From: Talinum fruticosum
Lineage: Eukaryota; Streptophyta; Magnoliopsida; Caryophyllales; Talinaceae
Length of the DNA stretch: 64,000 bases
Assembly: GCA_021018815.1 (NCBI GenBank)
Contig: JAITYX010000129.1
Span: 919,274-983,273, forward strand
Direction of reading: 5' to 3'
The notes beneath the pieces are model-generated. The model saw only the letters and a program-made list of their open reading frames with translations, searched no databases and had not been told where the DNA came from. This document shows positions 11,789 to 23,092 of this stretch, in pieces (positions within the stretch are counted from its first letter, which is position 1; every line of letters begins with the position of its first letter). Position numbers and translations under genes: made by a program.

Positions 11789-12900
11789 CTCAAGCAGACT
11801 AGCTCAAATCCACTCGAACACAACAATTCTAAGCTAGCAACAAGCAGTCCAAGAGCCATGCTGATCAAGGATATGAATGAATGTTTTAGTCCAGGACTAA
11901 TGGGCCAGGATCAATGCATAGGAAAGATTAGATATCCAAGCTTCATCCATCTCATCCGCACCTGGAATTCACCTCACTCGGTTTACGAGTGATCTCTATT
12001 ATCTCTTACTTGAACAATTTAGTTATTTTGTTGAGAACAATCTTGGTTTATAATAATTTGAGACAATTTGGGTATTGTTGTATCCAGTTGTTGTAGAATA
12101 TCACTTCTTGTAAGTATTTACGGGCTTGGAGCGATCTTCTAACCCGGTGAAAAGAAGAAGCCACAATCCCTCATACTTAATGATGATTATTACAACATTG
12201 AGAAGGAGCCCTTCCCAATTCGGAAGAACTACGAGCCTCTCTCGGAATAAGAATAAATCAGATTGAGAAGACTTCTCCCAAGTCGACCACATTTACGAGC
12301 CTTAGAAACTAGGCCACTTGTGTAGGAACCACGACCTAGTTCCCCCATAGAGGGAACCAGATTGGGACCGAGTTTCCCTGTGAATGTTGGGTCTCTTTTT
12401 CGTTTTTGAATATTCTTTTTAAAAGATAATTTTTGAAAGTAAATTTGGAAACTAGGGGTGTGTTTCTTATTGAGATTTCTGATTTTGGTAATAGGATTTT
12501 AAAAGGGCGATTGATGATTTTTATTATTAATCATTTTATTTTAGAAATTAATTTTAGAAATCTCGAGATATTATTCCATAATTTAGGAAAATATAAAAAT
12601 ACAATCTATATTCCGCAGTAAGGCTTTGGGCCAAAATAGTGGATAACACTAGCTTGGACCAAAGCCAAGCTCGACCACCGGTACTATTTCCTTGGGCAAT
12701 CAAGCTTAGTTGGGCCCGCCTAGGATTTAGTGGGTTCATTCCTGAAGGGTAAGCAAGGGGTAAAATAAATTTTACCTAGGGGTCCGAAATAGTATTTAAA
12801 CTATGTTTAAAGGTTGTTAAATGCGGGATCCCTAATGCAAGCACATCATAAAAATACACTACTCAAATTTTCAAGTTTCGCCCTCTTAATAAATGATTTA
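11789..12900. other. Unassigned, probably decayed retroelement leader
   Basis: No coding sequence recognised. The part near 12900 lies just inside the primer site of the reverse-oriented Tat LTR, so some of this may be Tat 5' leader on the minus strand. Confidence 0.35.
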
Positions 12901-12918
12901 TCCTCCGTGGAGTCGCCA
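12901..12918 (-). other. Primer binding region of Tat-like LTR
   Basis: Minus strand TGGCGACTCCACGGAGGA next to the LTR end. The plus-strand relative at 46513 reads gtggcgactctactagggac. I do not assign the tRNA. Confidence 0.55.
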
Positions 12919-12920
12919 TC

Positions 12921-14934
12921 TGTATGAATCGCAGCTGCACGGAATGACCGGGACCGAGATTCCCAAGAATGCCTTTTGGCGTAGGTTCTTGAAAGTTGAA
13001 AAGAATGATTTTAGGGTTTTGAAAGATGAAGTTTTGAAAGCGGGGATTGATCTCTTATTGCGAGTTTTGAATTTTATTAAGTCAAATTAATTGATTAAAT
13101 CAGATTTAATTGATTGGTGTTTTATTAACCGCTTTATTTTATAAATTATTTTTAAGAATTCCACGGATATTATTTCCTAATTAATGAATAAAATAATTAG
13201 AAATTAGGGTTATGCTAGGATTTAGGGACAAATCGGTGTGAAACCATTGAGTTCGTACCTAAGCCTCTGCCGTTGACCACCCAGTGCAGGCGGAACCTCG
13301 CAGTCGGCGGTCACAAGCACCGGCTAGGGGCCTGGACTCGAGACAGTCGGCCTCGATCTTTGGCCCGGTAGACAGATCCGATTCCTTTTTAACCTTGCAA
13401 TTAGAAAATAACCGAGATGCAATTCTAGAAGAAATAAATGAAAAGTAGTTGTGAGTTAGCTTTTAGGAGAGAAAAACTAACAAAAACAAAAATAAAAATT
13501 TTCTTTTCCGATCTTAGTATGGGAAGACTAAGACCAAAAAAGGCTAAAATTGACTCCATCGATCTTTGAACCCGGAATCAAATTCGGGGCGAGGGTACAA
13601 AATGTAGGGAAAACCCTTCCATTCCGCCCGTTCGAAGACGACCATTACTAGTTAGAGTAGTATACTAAAAGAATATGCTAAACACAAACATACAACATGC
13701 TAAACGATAATAAAAGCAACCAAATAGAATTAATGGAAAGCAATAAAGAAAGTAGTAAAGAATGTGATAAAAAAGGAAAAAGTTGAAAACTAAAAGATTA
13801 CGTCGGACGAGAAGGAATTAAAAAAGCGATTACATCTCTTTGATCCACAATACGTAAATTGATAAATAAAACATAAATTAAATAACCATTTGAAGGCTAA
13901 ATGATTGCCCTCAGGTTGTCCCACCTTGCCGATCCGGATCACAATGGATCTCTTGATGCAACAACGACAAATCAAAGACAGGGCTTGTTTTTGTGAATGG
14001 TAGAAAGGGTGAGTATGTAAGGAGTACGAAGGATCAATTGAATAAATGCCAAGAGATTTGAATAACTGAATATTCTTTATCTCTTTGCACATATTCAACG
14101 ACGATAAGTAGAAAAGAGGAATGTTTAAGATTAATTTCGACAGAGTAACGTTAATGGATGTGTATTCTGCTTAGCTTTTCGGAGCATAACACATAGGAGA
14201 AAGTTGTATGGGAATGAGAGTCAAGGCACTCTATTTATAGGGAGAGACCTTGGTCACAAATGATCTACGATTGTTCTCGACTAGCCATCCAAATAGTTGA
14301 AAATAAATCGAGCCATAATATTTTGACATTGAACTAGATAAGGCAAAGATAAAACCGAATAGAATCCGGTTCGTGGCTGATGGCCACCCGGGTGTGCCTA
14401 GGGTTTCGTGCCCTAGTGTGTTTCCAAAGGAATCTCCAATCCAAAATGCAACTTTTCACTCAAAAATCCGGGGTTGCGGGCGCCGGGCACGGGCGTGGTT
14501 TTGAGGGAAAATGCTCCTAATCTTGTGTGGATTGTTTTATGAAGCTTAAACGCAGAACTTTGATGCTCGTGATCATGAAATACAACGTTTTAATGTCTGT
14601 CTTCAGGTCTTCGACTTCTTGTTTGATTGGACAAAAGTAAAATACGGTATTCGAACTTGGAATTTCCCGGTACATAGCACTGGACTCTGTTGTCTCTAAG
14701 GGCCTAGCTTAGTCTTGGATCGTCTCGAAAGAAATGGGGATATTTTGATCGACCCAAGGCAAAAGGCTATTTATTTAGTGTTGGGGTTTTTTGTGGTTTA
14801 CCGGCTTATGTCGCACCAATCAAACACGATCCGAGATCCAAATACTTAAGCAGGACTCGCGATATCATCATTGGGCCAACATAATAAAAAACAGAATTAA
14901 AGAGATAAGAGACGACACTTTTTAGGTGTCTACA
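12921..14934 (-). repeat. Tat-like gypsy LTR (minus orientation)
   Basis: On the minus strand it starts TGTAGACACCTAAAAAGTG at 14934. Essentially the same start occurs on the plus strand at 46728. It ends ATTCATACA at 12921, giving TG...CA ends over 2014 bp. Two bases inside is TGGCGACTCCACGGAGGA (12918-12901), like the TGGCGACTC-type primer region seen in many Tat-clade elements. A TATA box sits at 14240-14231. No sizeable ORF is present. Confidence 0.7.
14231..14240 (-). promoter_or_regulatory. TATA box of Tat-like LTR
   Basis: Minus strand ctataaatag, about 700 bp from the LTR start and followed by agtgccttgactc. It supports minus orientation. Confidence 0.65.
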
Positions 14935-14939
14935 AAAGT

Positions 14940-15017
14940 GTAGAAGTGATTACAAGACTTTCTCTTTACAATTCTGAAAGTAAGAATTTAAGAACTATAG
15001 TTCTAAACTAAAGATTG
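14940..15017 (-). repeat. Inverted copia LTR fragment
   Basis: gtgattacaagactttctct and the following bases match the copia A LTR as printed at 5230-5310, so this ~80-bp piece is a minus-oriented LTR scrap lying directly against the plus-oriented C LTR. Confidence 0.65.
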
Positions 15018-16503
15018 TGAATACTCAATTTCTAAGTCTAAGTCATTCTAAGTAATACATGAATACTCGGTATAAACCTCATCCCTCCTAAGTTTTGATT
15101 TCAAGTCATTATGAGCATTATAGAAACACTTGTATAAGTTTTCATTCATTTCGACTCGACTTAGAAAGCACATTATTGTATATCTTCTACACTCGATGTT
15201 TCGACTTACTCGGACATCACTCGGAGCTATTGCATGTTCAAATAATTTCTCCGACACTTTTATTCTATGCTCGACTGCATATTTCAAAGCAAAAAGAATT
15301 ATAGTGTTAATTCCCTATTCTAAGTCGGTTTCTCTCCTAGAGAATTATTTGTTCGAGATCAAGTTGTTATACTCGATATTTTACTCTCTCCACTTGATCA
15401 TCTTTAGGATTGACTCGATGGAATTTCAGTATGTTGAATGTTACACTCGGAAAATTCCACTTCTCTAAGCCTAAGATAATTAAGCTCTTAATTATCCTAA
15501 TTCAATTATTACTATGCCTAATCTTGGACCAAAGTATTTTATACTTTGAGAACCAAAGTGGTTTACTTTAATAGGTTATTCAAACAAGGCTAGCTCATTT
15601 TTGAAATACAAAAGTAGCCGAGCTTCTTATTGTCAATCACCAACAGACAAGCTTTATCTACTTCGAACATAGCCTAAACACCGTGTCGTGGTTATCTATT
15701 TCCAAAACTGGAAAACTCCAATGCTAGGCTCAACGGTGGTTTCCACCTTGCTTTTCGGACATCTCCAGTTGACTGGAACACCTTTTGAAGCCAAGAGTCA
15801 GTTGCACAACATTCACATCCCAACGGATCTTTTCGAGTGAATTAGAAGAGCCAGTTACGACGAGCATTGAAGACTTTTGTTCACAACCAAGACTCAACGG
15901 TCACTCTGTTTGGTTGGATATAAATAAAAGCCACTTTACAAGACTAGAAGATTGCTGAACATCATTGAAAAACACATTACTTAAGCAAAAGGTATTATTT
16001 TCATATTGAATCTTCTATTTACGAATCCCGATCTATATTTAATATTTTCCGAGTTGTAAAGTCTTGTAATCGAGTCACATTCTTCTCTTACTTTCTGAGT
16101 AAGGTCCCTTGACTAAGCTGTAAGGGTTAACTTAGCTCAATTGTCCCTGATTATAAAGGTTACCTCGGTCGGGAAGTACTAGATCGAGATAAGGGAACCT
16201 TTGAGTTTAGGAAAACATTGTAAGGAATTATCTAAGGGAGCGATTCTGCAGAGTCGATCCTATGTATTTTGAGGATTCAAAATAGTGGATTTGACTTGGT
16301 ACTTGGATTAGCACTGACCGTGGTTTTCCGCCCCGGGAGGGTGTCCACGTATTTACGATTGTTTGCTTTTCTAAGTCTAATCTAGACTCGTAATCAATTG
16401 TTTATCACTTTCCAATCAAAAGCTGTCTAAGTTTGTTTAAATTTCCTCATCACCTTATTCACCCCCTCTAGGGTGACTTAGACTTTCTAGGAGTAAACCT
16501 TCA
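15018..16503 (+). repeat. 5' LTR of copia C
   Basis: Starts TGAATACTCAATTTC and ends CCTTCA over 1486 bp. It aligns with the LTRs of A, B and H. It holds a TATA box (atataaataa, 15918-15927) and the TCACCC-loop-GGGTGA hairpin at 16459-16476. A primer site follows at 16505. Confidence 0.85.
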
Positions 16504-16504
16504 A

Positions 16505-16835
16505 TTGGTATCGAGCCTAGCCTTTCAAGAAGGATCTAACAATCCAAAGGTCTAAAGATCGGATGGCTTAGAACATTGGAGAGTTCGATGAAGGAAGATC
16601 GTCCACCACACCACCAAAGTTCAAAGGGTCGAACTTTATGCATTAGAAGAAACCGATAGAGTACTTTCTGCTGGACAATGATGAAGATGTCCGGAACATC
16701 ATACAAGAAGGCAAGTACATCCCAATAAAGATGGAAGGAACAAGATCTATACCTAAAGAAAAATTCAAGTACATCGGTGAGGAAGTAGAGAAGTTCACAA
16801 AGAACTTCAAAGCAACGAACAAACCGATTATAAAG
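16505..16835 (+). pseudogene. copia C primer site and truncated gag
   Basis: ttggtatcgagcc (16505-16517) is the primer site. Gag ATG at 16563 is followed by NIGEFDEGRSS and, after a stop, KPIEYFLLDNDEDVRNII, as in the other copia gags here. Homology stops near 16835, about 90 codons in, where unrelated sequence begins. Confidence 0.8.
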
Positions 16836-17018
16836 GGTTTGGGTTTCTCGGGGAACCTTTTAGCTTATGACCGGGTCTTGTACAAAAACCGCAATAACTT
16901 GAGTCACCTCTTTAGTCCCATAGCGACCTGATTTCCTCGGGCCAACCGCTTCAAATACTCCACTCTTTTTGAGGCCTTTAAAAACATTGGGTTGTGGGCT
17001 TAACATAACCCATAACAA
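16836..17018. other. Unassigned sequence after copia C break
   Basis: Plus-strand frames give short fragments (for example FPRANRFKYSTLFEAFKN near 16935-16985) that may belong to the same decayed ORF as the next entry. No firm assignment. Confidence 0.3.
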
Positions 17019-17207
17019 CAAGTTCGTATAGTTCTTGACCGTATGCTATGCACGTCCATCTTCTCCGATCAAGGGTCCAAAGTGTGTGTCCACTACCTAG
17101 TGCATTTAGTGGACTTGGATAAAATAAAAGACCTTAATTGGGGCGTGCTCGTGTACACTTGTCTAATAACGGGCTTACGTGGAGAGGCTAGGCGCACCAC
17201 ATCCTAG
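17019..17207 (+). pseudogene. Possible plant-mobile-domain-like fragment
   Basis: The open stretch ending at the stop 17205-17207 contains KVCVHYLVHLVDLDKIKDLN followed by WGVLVYTCLITGL. A hydrophobic helix, then LDKI-x-x-LNWG, then a Tyr/Leu-rich helix resembles the plant mobile domain or transposon-associated relatives such as DUF1985, found in MULEs and some gypsy elements. Only about 50 residues are readable and I am going on motif shape from memory. It may be a captured domain in a retroelement or part of an independent decayed gene. Confidence 0.35.
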
Positions 17208-18711
17208 AAGGTCTCGGAAAACTACATGCCCTTGTGCGCTTTGTGGAAGGTCATTAACATATGCTCGTCCTAACTTAGTCTTCAAAATATTTATCTTTAG
17301 TGGATAAGAAATTTACTTGTGTGGTAAATTCGCAACCATGGTTGTACGAATATTTTCCCCAATTTGAGCAAGAAACTACATGATGAGTTTTCGATACGAC
17401 CAGGAGAAATCTTGAACGATATCCATCCGATTCCAGTCAGCCCTATATGCAATCAAATATCTCTTTACTTGGGCACATATTTCGATCATTCCGAGTAAGG
17501 CTTGTTTGTTAAGTGCTAACTTATGAGTTCTTAGCATATATGCTAATTACTTTTTACCTCGTAGGATCGTCATTCTAGGTCCCTTCCTTTGGGAGGCTAC
17601 CTTAGTAGCTCCGGGACTCATGCCCATGCTGTTGGCCAATAGATGTCATCTAGTAATAGTACTGGAGTTGGTACTTTATGACGTTCATTTCGGCGTTCTC
17701 ACGGTCGGAGTGCTTCGAAGCCGGGTCAAGATATTCCGCAACTTGGCCTAGTTCCTCCGTAGTTGGACCTAGTTCTTCCGAGGCTCGTGTGGATGTCATT
17801 CCTTTGCAAGTTCTTGACCCTTATGGAAACCCCACATGACTTTTGTCGGATGTCATATACTTGGCTTTATTATGAGGTCTCACAACCAACTTGGGACTGC
17901 AGGGGCTAGCTCTTCATATGTGGCCGGGATAAGTGGGTTTCAACATCGATCTTGGAGGACATCGGCAATTATGTCTTTGACGATGTTGATGAAGATTGAA
18001 TAACCGCTTGTAGGGTGCTTAACAATTTAGTATTAATGTATTTTGTATTGTTTGAATCTATGCAACGAGATGAGTGCAAGATCTCGATCTAAAAATGTTG
18101 TCTTTATTTATACGATGTGAAAAAATTGAAATACAAATTTGACAAAATGCGCATAGCCCCCATTCATCCCAAAAGAAAATAATAAAAATAAAATGGGAAA
18201 TGACAACTTGCATGGTCCTCAATAACCGAGCTAATAGAAATGGGCCAACAAAATTGGGCTTTCATCAAAGCCGGTCCACTACGAAAGAAAAGGGGATCGT
18301 GGCTGGTTTGGTTGGCGCCGACCTTGGGCATGGTTTCGGCCTAATAGGCATCAACAACGTGAATAATGAGCGAGTGTGGTTCAACAAATTTTCTATAAAA
18401 AGGGATCGTGGCGAGGTCCTCGAAAATCACACCTTCAAAACTCAACTGCAACTTCTTCAAACCATATCCCAAAAAAGTCCTTCCGGTTCCTTCTTCTTAA
18501 AAAGAATGAACTTCATCACTAAATTAACCCGTTGAATGCACGACATGAATGACGATAGGCTAGGGTTATCAAACTATGGGATGAACACTCTATTTAGCAT
18601 AAGGCGGTGAGGATCCACTGGACATTGGTAAGGGCTACAATGTCCTTCTCGGATTCCGAGCATCACGCATTCAAGTTCGGGGATAAAAAGCTATGTCCCC
18701 TCCCTAAAGAG
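17208..18711. other. Unassigned region
   Basis: No recognised gene. A 111-codon plus-strand ORF (18200-18535, MTTCMVLNNRANRNG...) has no family I recognise and no matching reading frame nearby. Short decayed frames occur at 17400-18000. The border at about 18712 is where Tekay-like gag begins abruptly. Confidence 0.35.
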
Positions 18712-19234
18712 TTTGATGCCCAAACCATTACCAGATACTAAGATGCAATCCGCATAGATTGAGTTTTGCAGGAATATGCCGCTAAGGCTACTAGTGCTAG
18801 ATGATCCGGGTTGGAAATGTGAATTATGTGAATTAGAGAAACAACCAAAGGGGTGTTGGGCAAGGGCAAGTTGGTGATAATGTTAGTGATATGGCAAGAA
18901 AGTCATGCCATTACTTGTCACAAGGTTCACGGAGGAATGGAATGCTACGTGGCAGCTGGGAAATGTTTCAAATATGGGGAAAAGGGACATATTTCTAGGA
19001 ATAGTCCTCGGAAGAACAATGAGCAAGTTGTGGACCCGGTAGGTACCAAGAGGCCACACCAAACCGAAGGAACTAGCTCGCAACCGCAAAACAAGAGGAC
19101 TGGGTACAACAAGAATAGTGAGCCTCCACTTACCATGGGCATAGTCTTCAACATCATGGAACCATACCCATAAGATCCCAGGTAACTCAAGTTTCAAGTT
19201 TTGAGGATGAAACTTTTTATAAATGAAGGAGAAA
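18712..19234 (+). pseudogene. Tekay-like gag C-terminus and polypurine tract (upstream copy)
   Basis: Homologous to E gag: AQTITR-like sequence, then CHYCHKVHGGMEC-type and CFKYGEKGH knuckles (the second Cys of CX2C is Tyr), then the SEPPLTMGIVFNIMEPYP end and stop at 19171-19173. A purine-rich tract (aatgaaggagaaat) leads into the LTR at 19235. It therefore belongs to a copy upstream of E that uses the same LTR. It is truncated on its 5' side. Confidence 0.8.
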
Positions 19235-19435
19235 TTTAATATCCGAAAAATTAAAGTGCTTGCTTGATAAAGAACTAAATTATTAAAAGTTAAAATAAAA
19301 ATTTTTGAATTAGTGAATTATACTTTTCGAGTCAAAATGAAAACCCGACAATTTAAACCCAAGCATGAATCAAATAAAAATTGCGCCTTGTGATATTAAA
19401 TTTGGCCCAATTACATAACATGCCCTAAACATAAG

Positions 19436-19624
19436 AAAATGAAGTAATAAAAACAAAATACTGAAAATGAAAAAGAAAATTAAAAAGGAAAGGGGAAGAG
19501 AGGCAGTCGGAAGATAAGCATAATCTGGCAAATTGTGTTGGCAATTGGAACAAGAAGAATTTTAGGGTCCAATTAAAATTGAGAAGCAAATTTACAAAGG
19601 TGTTGAAAGGAGAAGGAGAGACAA

Positions 19625-19673
<49 letters not shown>

Positions 19674-20100
19674 GGGAGTTTGAGTAGAACGAGAGCAGAA
19701 ACATAACAAGAGAAACGAGAATGAGAGGAAGTCGGTGTAGAAGACCGAAATAGAGACTAAGGGAAATAGGGAAAGTGAGAGACAAAGCGAAAAAAAGAGA
19801 GTTGAGCAAAGGTTTGGAACCTAAAACCGGCCAAGGAAAAACAAGAGAGAGGAAGTTGAGAGCAAGAGCGCGAGAGAGGCGAAGCATAGAACTAGAAGAG
19901 GGGAAATTAGAGTAGAAAGGAAGATGAGGCACTTCCGGCGTGCTCGCTCGAACAACTAGTGAAAGAATGACAATCGGCGAGCAAAAGGAGGGAAGCGGTA
20001 AGATCGGACTAGAACCGAGACTAGGGGCAAGGGTAGCAAGGATTTAGGCGAAGGGAAGGTGAAAGAAACCGAGAGAAAGAAGAAAAGAAAGCAAAAACGC
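19436..20100 (+). repeat. Purine-rich block in LTR-a
   Basis: Plus strand is dominated by A and G (runs such as gagagagaga, aagggaaataggg). Equivalent blocks occur at 11466-11767, 31440-32095 and 43845-44530. The long minus-strand Ser/Leu/Phe-rich ORFs here are its by-product. Confidence 0.8.
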
Positions 20101-21930
20101 CAATTCAAAATCATTTCAAACCCAAATTCTTAGAACCCTAAGAATTCAAAGTGAATAATTCAACTCTTCTCCTAAAGGTAAAAACGAATTAGGTCAACTA
20201 ATTGGGGAAATTAATGCATAAATTTGAAGATTTAGGTTTAATTGAAGAAGATTAAGACCTAAAATCACTAAATTACCAACTCGTAAATTGCAAAGCATGA
20301 GTGATTTATGTGATGTTTAATTCATGAATTTAATGATGTTTGAGTATTATTGAGCTATATATGGAGAATTTGATGAAATTAACTTGAATAGAATTAGTGA
20401 GAAAAATCAAAAAATTGAATTTATGATTTAGGTGCACATTTTTTCGGTAATTACGTCTCATCGTCCGAATTTTTGTTTCTTTATGAGTAGCCTGAATTTC
20501 TAAAAATTTTATTGTAGTTTCATGATATTTTGTGACAATTTCATCTAAAGTTTAGTATGCATTTGATGAGTATCTTGAAAGATATGAATTTTTGAGTGAA
20601 AATGTGCTATTTTGGGCGAAATTGGGGCTGATTGAGTAATGAGGTTAAGAACTGAAATTTAAGAAGTCATATGGATTGATTAAGAGATATACAATAATTA
20701 AGAAAAGTTACAAAACCATAAACCACCTATGCGCGATAATACGCAATCATGAAACGATAAGTTCATTATCGAAATCCTAATATTGATATATTTATGTTAT
20801 GATGTCTTTATCTTAAAGTACATCGATTATAAATGATATAAGTATATCGATATGAGTTATATTGATTGTACTTGAGTTGGAACTTATTTACGTGAATTCC
20901 TAATTGTGAAGATGTTATTTATGAAATTATTGAACATGATTTATATGAATTAAGTGTATCTTGTTGATAAGTAACAAGAAAATAATAAGAAAATAAGAAA
21001 CATAAACAACTAAAGAAGGGAAAAGGGATTGTGTTATTGATCTAAGATCCCACAAATTAAAGAACCCTCTAAAGCTATGGTCATATAAGTGTCTCATCAA
21101 CTAAAGCCACATATTATTTTGCATCAATAAATTATTAATAGTATGTGTCCTTCGAGTTTGAGACCACTAATTATTTTTCCTCCAAGAACCGAGCCCACGA
21201 ATTATTTTGCCTCCAAGAATTAAAGAACTGGGTCTTTAGAGTCGAGTGTAAATCTTCTTTCTATTCCAATTAATATGACTTAAGTCAAGAAGTATGATAT
21301 TGCAAAATGAATAATTATGCATGATGTGCTAGTTAGAAAGAATAAATGATTTACATTTGATTGAATGCATGAATGAGCTCAACAAAAAGAACAAGAATCA
21401 ACGATTTACATGATGATTGAATGCATGAATGAGATGAATAAGAAGAATGAATTCCGATTTAACAAGAAATTAATATGATTTAAGACGAGTACTATGATAT
21501 GACTAATTTATGTGATGGCTTACATGATGAATTATTATATGATGTATTTGCATAGAAATAGTCACTAAAGTATGCATTGGTTGAATTCATAAATATATGA
21601 TGTTATGTGTCGATCTCGGTTTGTAAGTTTGGTAAGTTTAGTATCTTACATATCTCGAGCGTGTTTACTCTAAATCATATGTTATGAGTGAATATTTAAC
21701 TTACGTGTGATTGTTAATGAACTAATGTGCAAAGTGAAACAAGGGTTGGGTTTGGGTTATTCACTCGGCTCGTGGAGCTCATGATCTCACCAACGTATTC
21801 ATGTACCGAAGTGAGTGACTTGTGGCTTTTAGAAGAAGCAGACTAGCGGATATTAGATTCCACACTTGTTATATATTTTATGTTTCCAAGATGTAAAGAC
21901 CTGTTGTATGTTGAAATAGAAGGTTGATTA

Positions 21931-21940
21931 TGTATATAAA
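21931..21940 (+). promoter_or_regulatory. TATA box of LTR-a
   Basis: tgtatataaa followed by agacccatgtg; equivalents at 33851-33860 (taaatataaa) and 46131-46140 (atgtatataa). Confidence 0.6.
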
Positions 21941-22213
21941 AGACCCATGTGTTTACTACGAGCGTATGACTCGTTGAGTTTATGAATGTGTTTTGTGCGG
22001 GGTTAAGGCTTTGAGCCTAAGGGATTAGCCATATTACGGACGGAAATCTGCCGAAAGTTTCAAGAAAACCTTTGAAATGTATAAACACGCTTCCCCATAT
22101 TAAGAGAAATATTAGTGAACCTAATTTGAAGTCCTGAGTAGCTCGAGGGGTTCCTCCGGGAAACGCTCGCATGTAATACTGGGGTCCCGGGCCTAGGGGG
22201 TGGTTACATTTTA

Positions 22214-22226
22214 TGGTATTAGAGCA
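22214..22226 (+). other. Primer binding site of E
   Basis: tggtattagagca, close to TGGTATCAGAGC (initiator-Met tRNA), five bases after the LTR end. Confidence 0.8.
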
Positions 22227-22478
22227 AGAGTCCTCCAACCTATATATTCTCCTTGTGTCATGTCTATAACATGATTGATTGCTTATGTGTCTAATTGAAA
22301 GACGAGTTATGTGATTTGAGTTATATGATTTGATTTATGAACCCATGTGCCTACATGTGATTGAATTAATATTATATGATCAAATTTGTAAATATATGTG
22401 CATATGTGCGATTCTATGAATCTATGCTTAGTAATCTAGTGAAGAGTTAATAATGATTCCGTAACTTAGCCTTGTTAG

Positions 22479-23092
22479 ATGGCTGGTGAGGAAGGAAGTG
22501 GAAGAACTAAGGAGTAGAGCAACGTAATCGATCCAATGATATGCATTAACCTTTTGAATAAGGTTTTGGAATCATAACCTTCCAAGTTTAGGGGTACTAC
22601 AAATCCTACTAAGTTAGATGAATGGATGAGGGAGATAGCTAAAATATTTAAGACTATGATGTGTTCTCAAAAGTATAAGGTTAGATTAGCCACACATTTT
22701 TCGTTGGAGAAGCCGATCATTGGTGGGATGCGGTTAAACCAAGCATAGAAAAGGAATGAATGAAGCCAATAACTTGGGAGGGACTAAAGGAAAAGATGAA
22801 TGGTCAAGTACAATCCTAGGATGCGCAGAGAGCTAAGGAATTAGAGTTTATTGACTTGAAACAAGGGAAAGTCGGTGTTATGGAGTATGGTGCGAAATAT
22901 AAGGAGCTCAGTCGATTTGGTGGGTATTTGGTGGATACAGAGCAAAGACGTGTTGATCGGTTTGAGAATGGTCTAGCATTAGACATACGTGAAAGGATAG
23001 CTTCCCAAACCATTACCACATAACAAGATATGTATAAGAAAGCAATCCGCATAGAACGAATTTTACATGAATGTAATGCCATTGAGGCTACT
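22479..23092 (+). pseudogene. E gag, N-terminal part (interrupted by F)
   Basis: ATG at 22479 opens MAGEEGSGRTKE then hits a stop at codon 13. Further on, PSKFRGTTNPTKLDEWMREI and KYKVRLATHFS-type segments match the Retrotrans_gag capsid family of Ty3/gypsy elements. It runs with frameshifts to QSAYRT-like sequence near 23060 and is cut at 23092 by element F; it resumes at 30805. Confidence 0.85.

Larger units (their letters stand above)
19235..22208 (+). repeat. LTR-a (5' LTR of E and 3' LTR of the upstream copy)
   Basis: TTTAATATCCG start (TG mutated) after a polypurine tract, GGTTACA end, then primer site. It contains a ~650-bp purine-rich block (19436-20100), a (GA)n run (19631-19671), and a TATA box at 21931-21940 (tgtatataaa) only about 270 bp from the end, so U3 would be about 2.7 kb. 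Confidence 0.85.

Noticed and set aside
15130..15468. 112-codon plus ORF similar to the ORF at 5855-6130 (minus)
   Set aside because: The similarity reflects homologous LTR DNA in copia A and C, not a conserved gene; frames end at different places.
22214..22226. tRNA-like sequence near LTR ends
   Set aside because: These are 12-13-base primer sites complementary to a tRNA end, with no cloverleaf around them.
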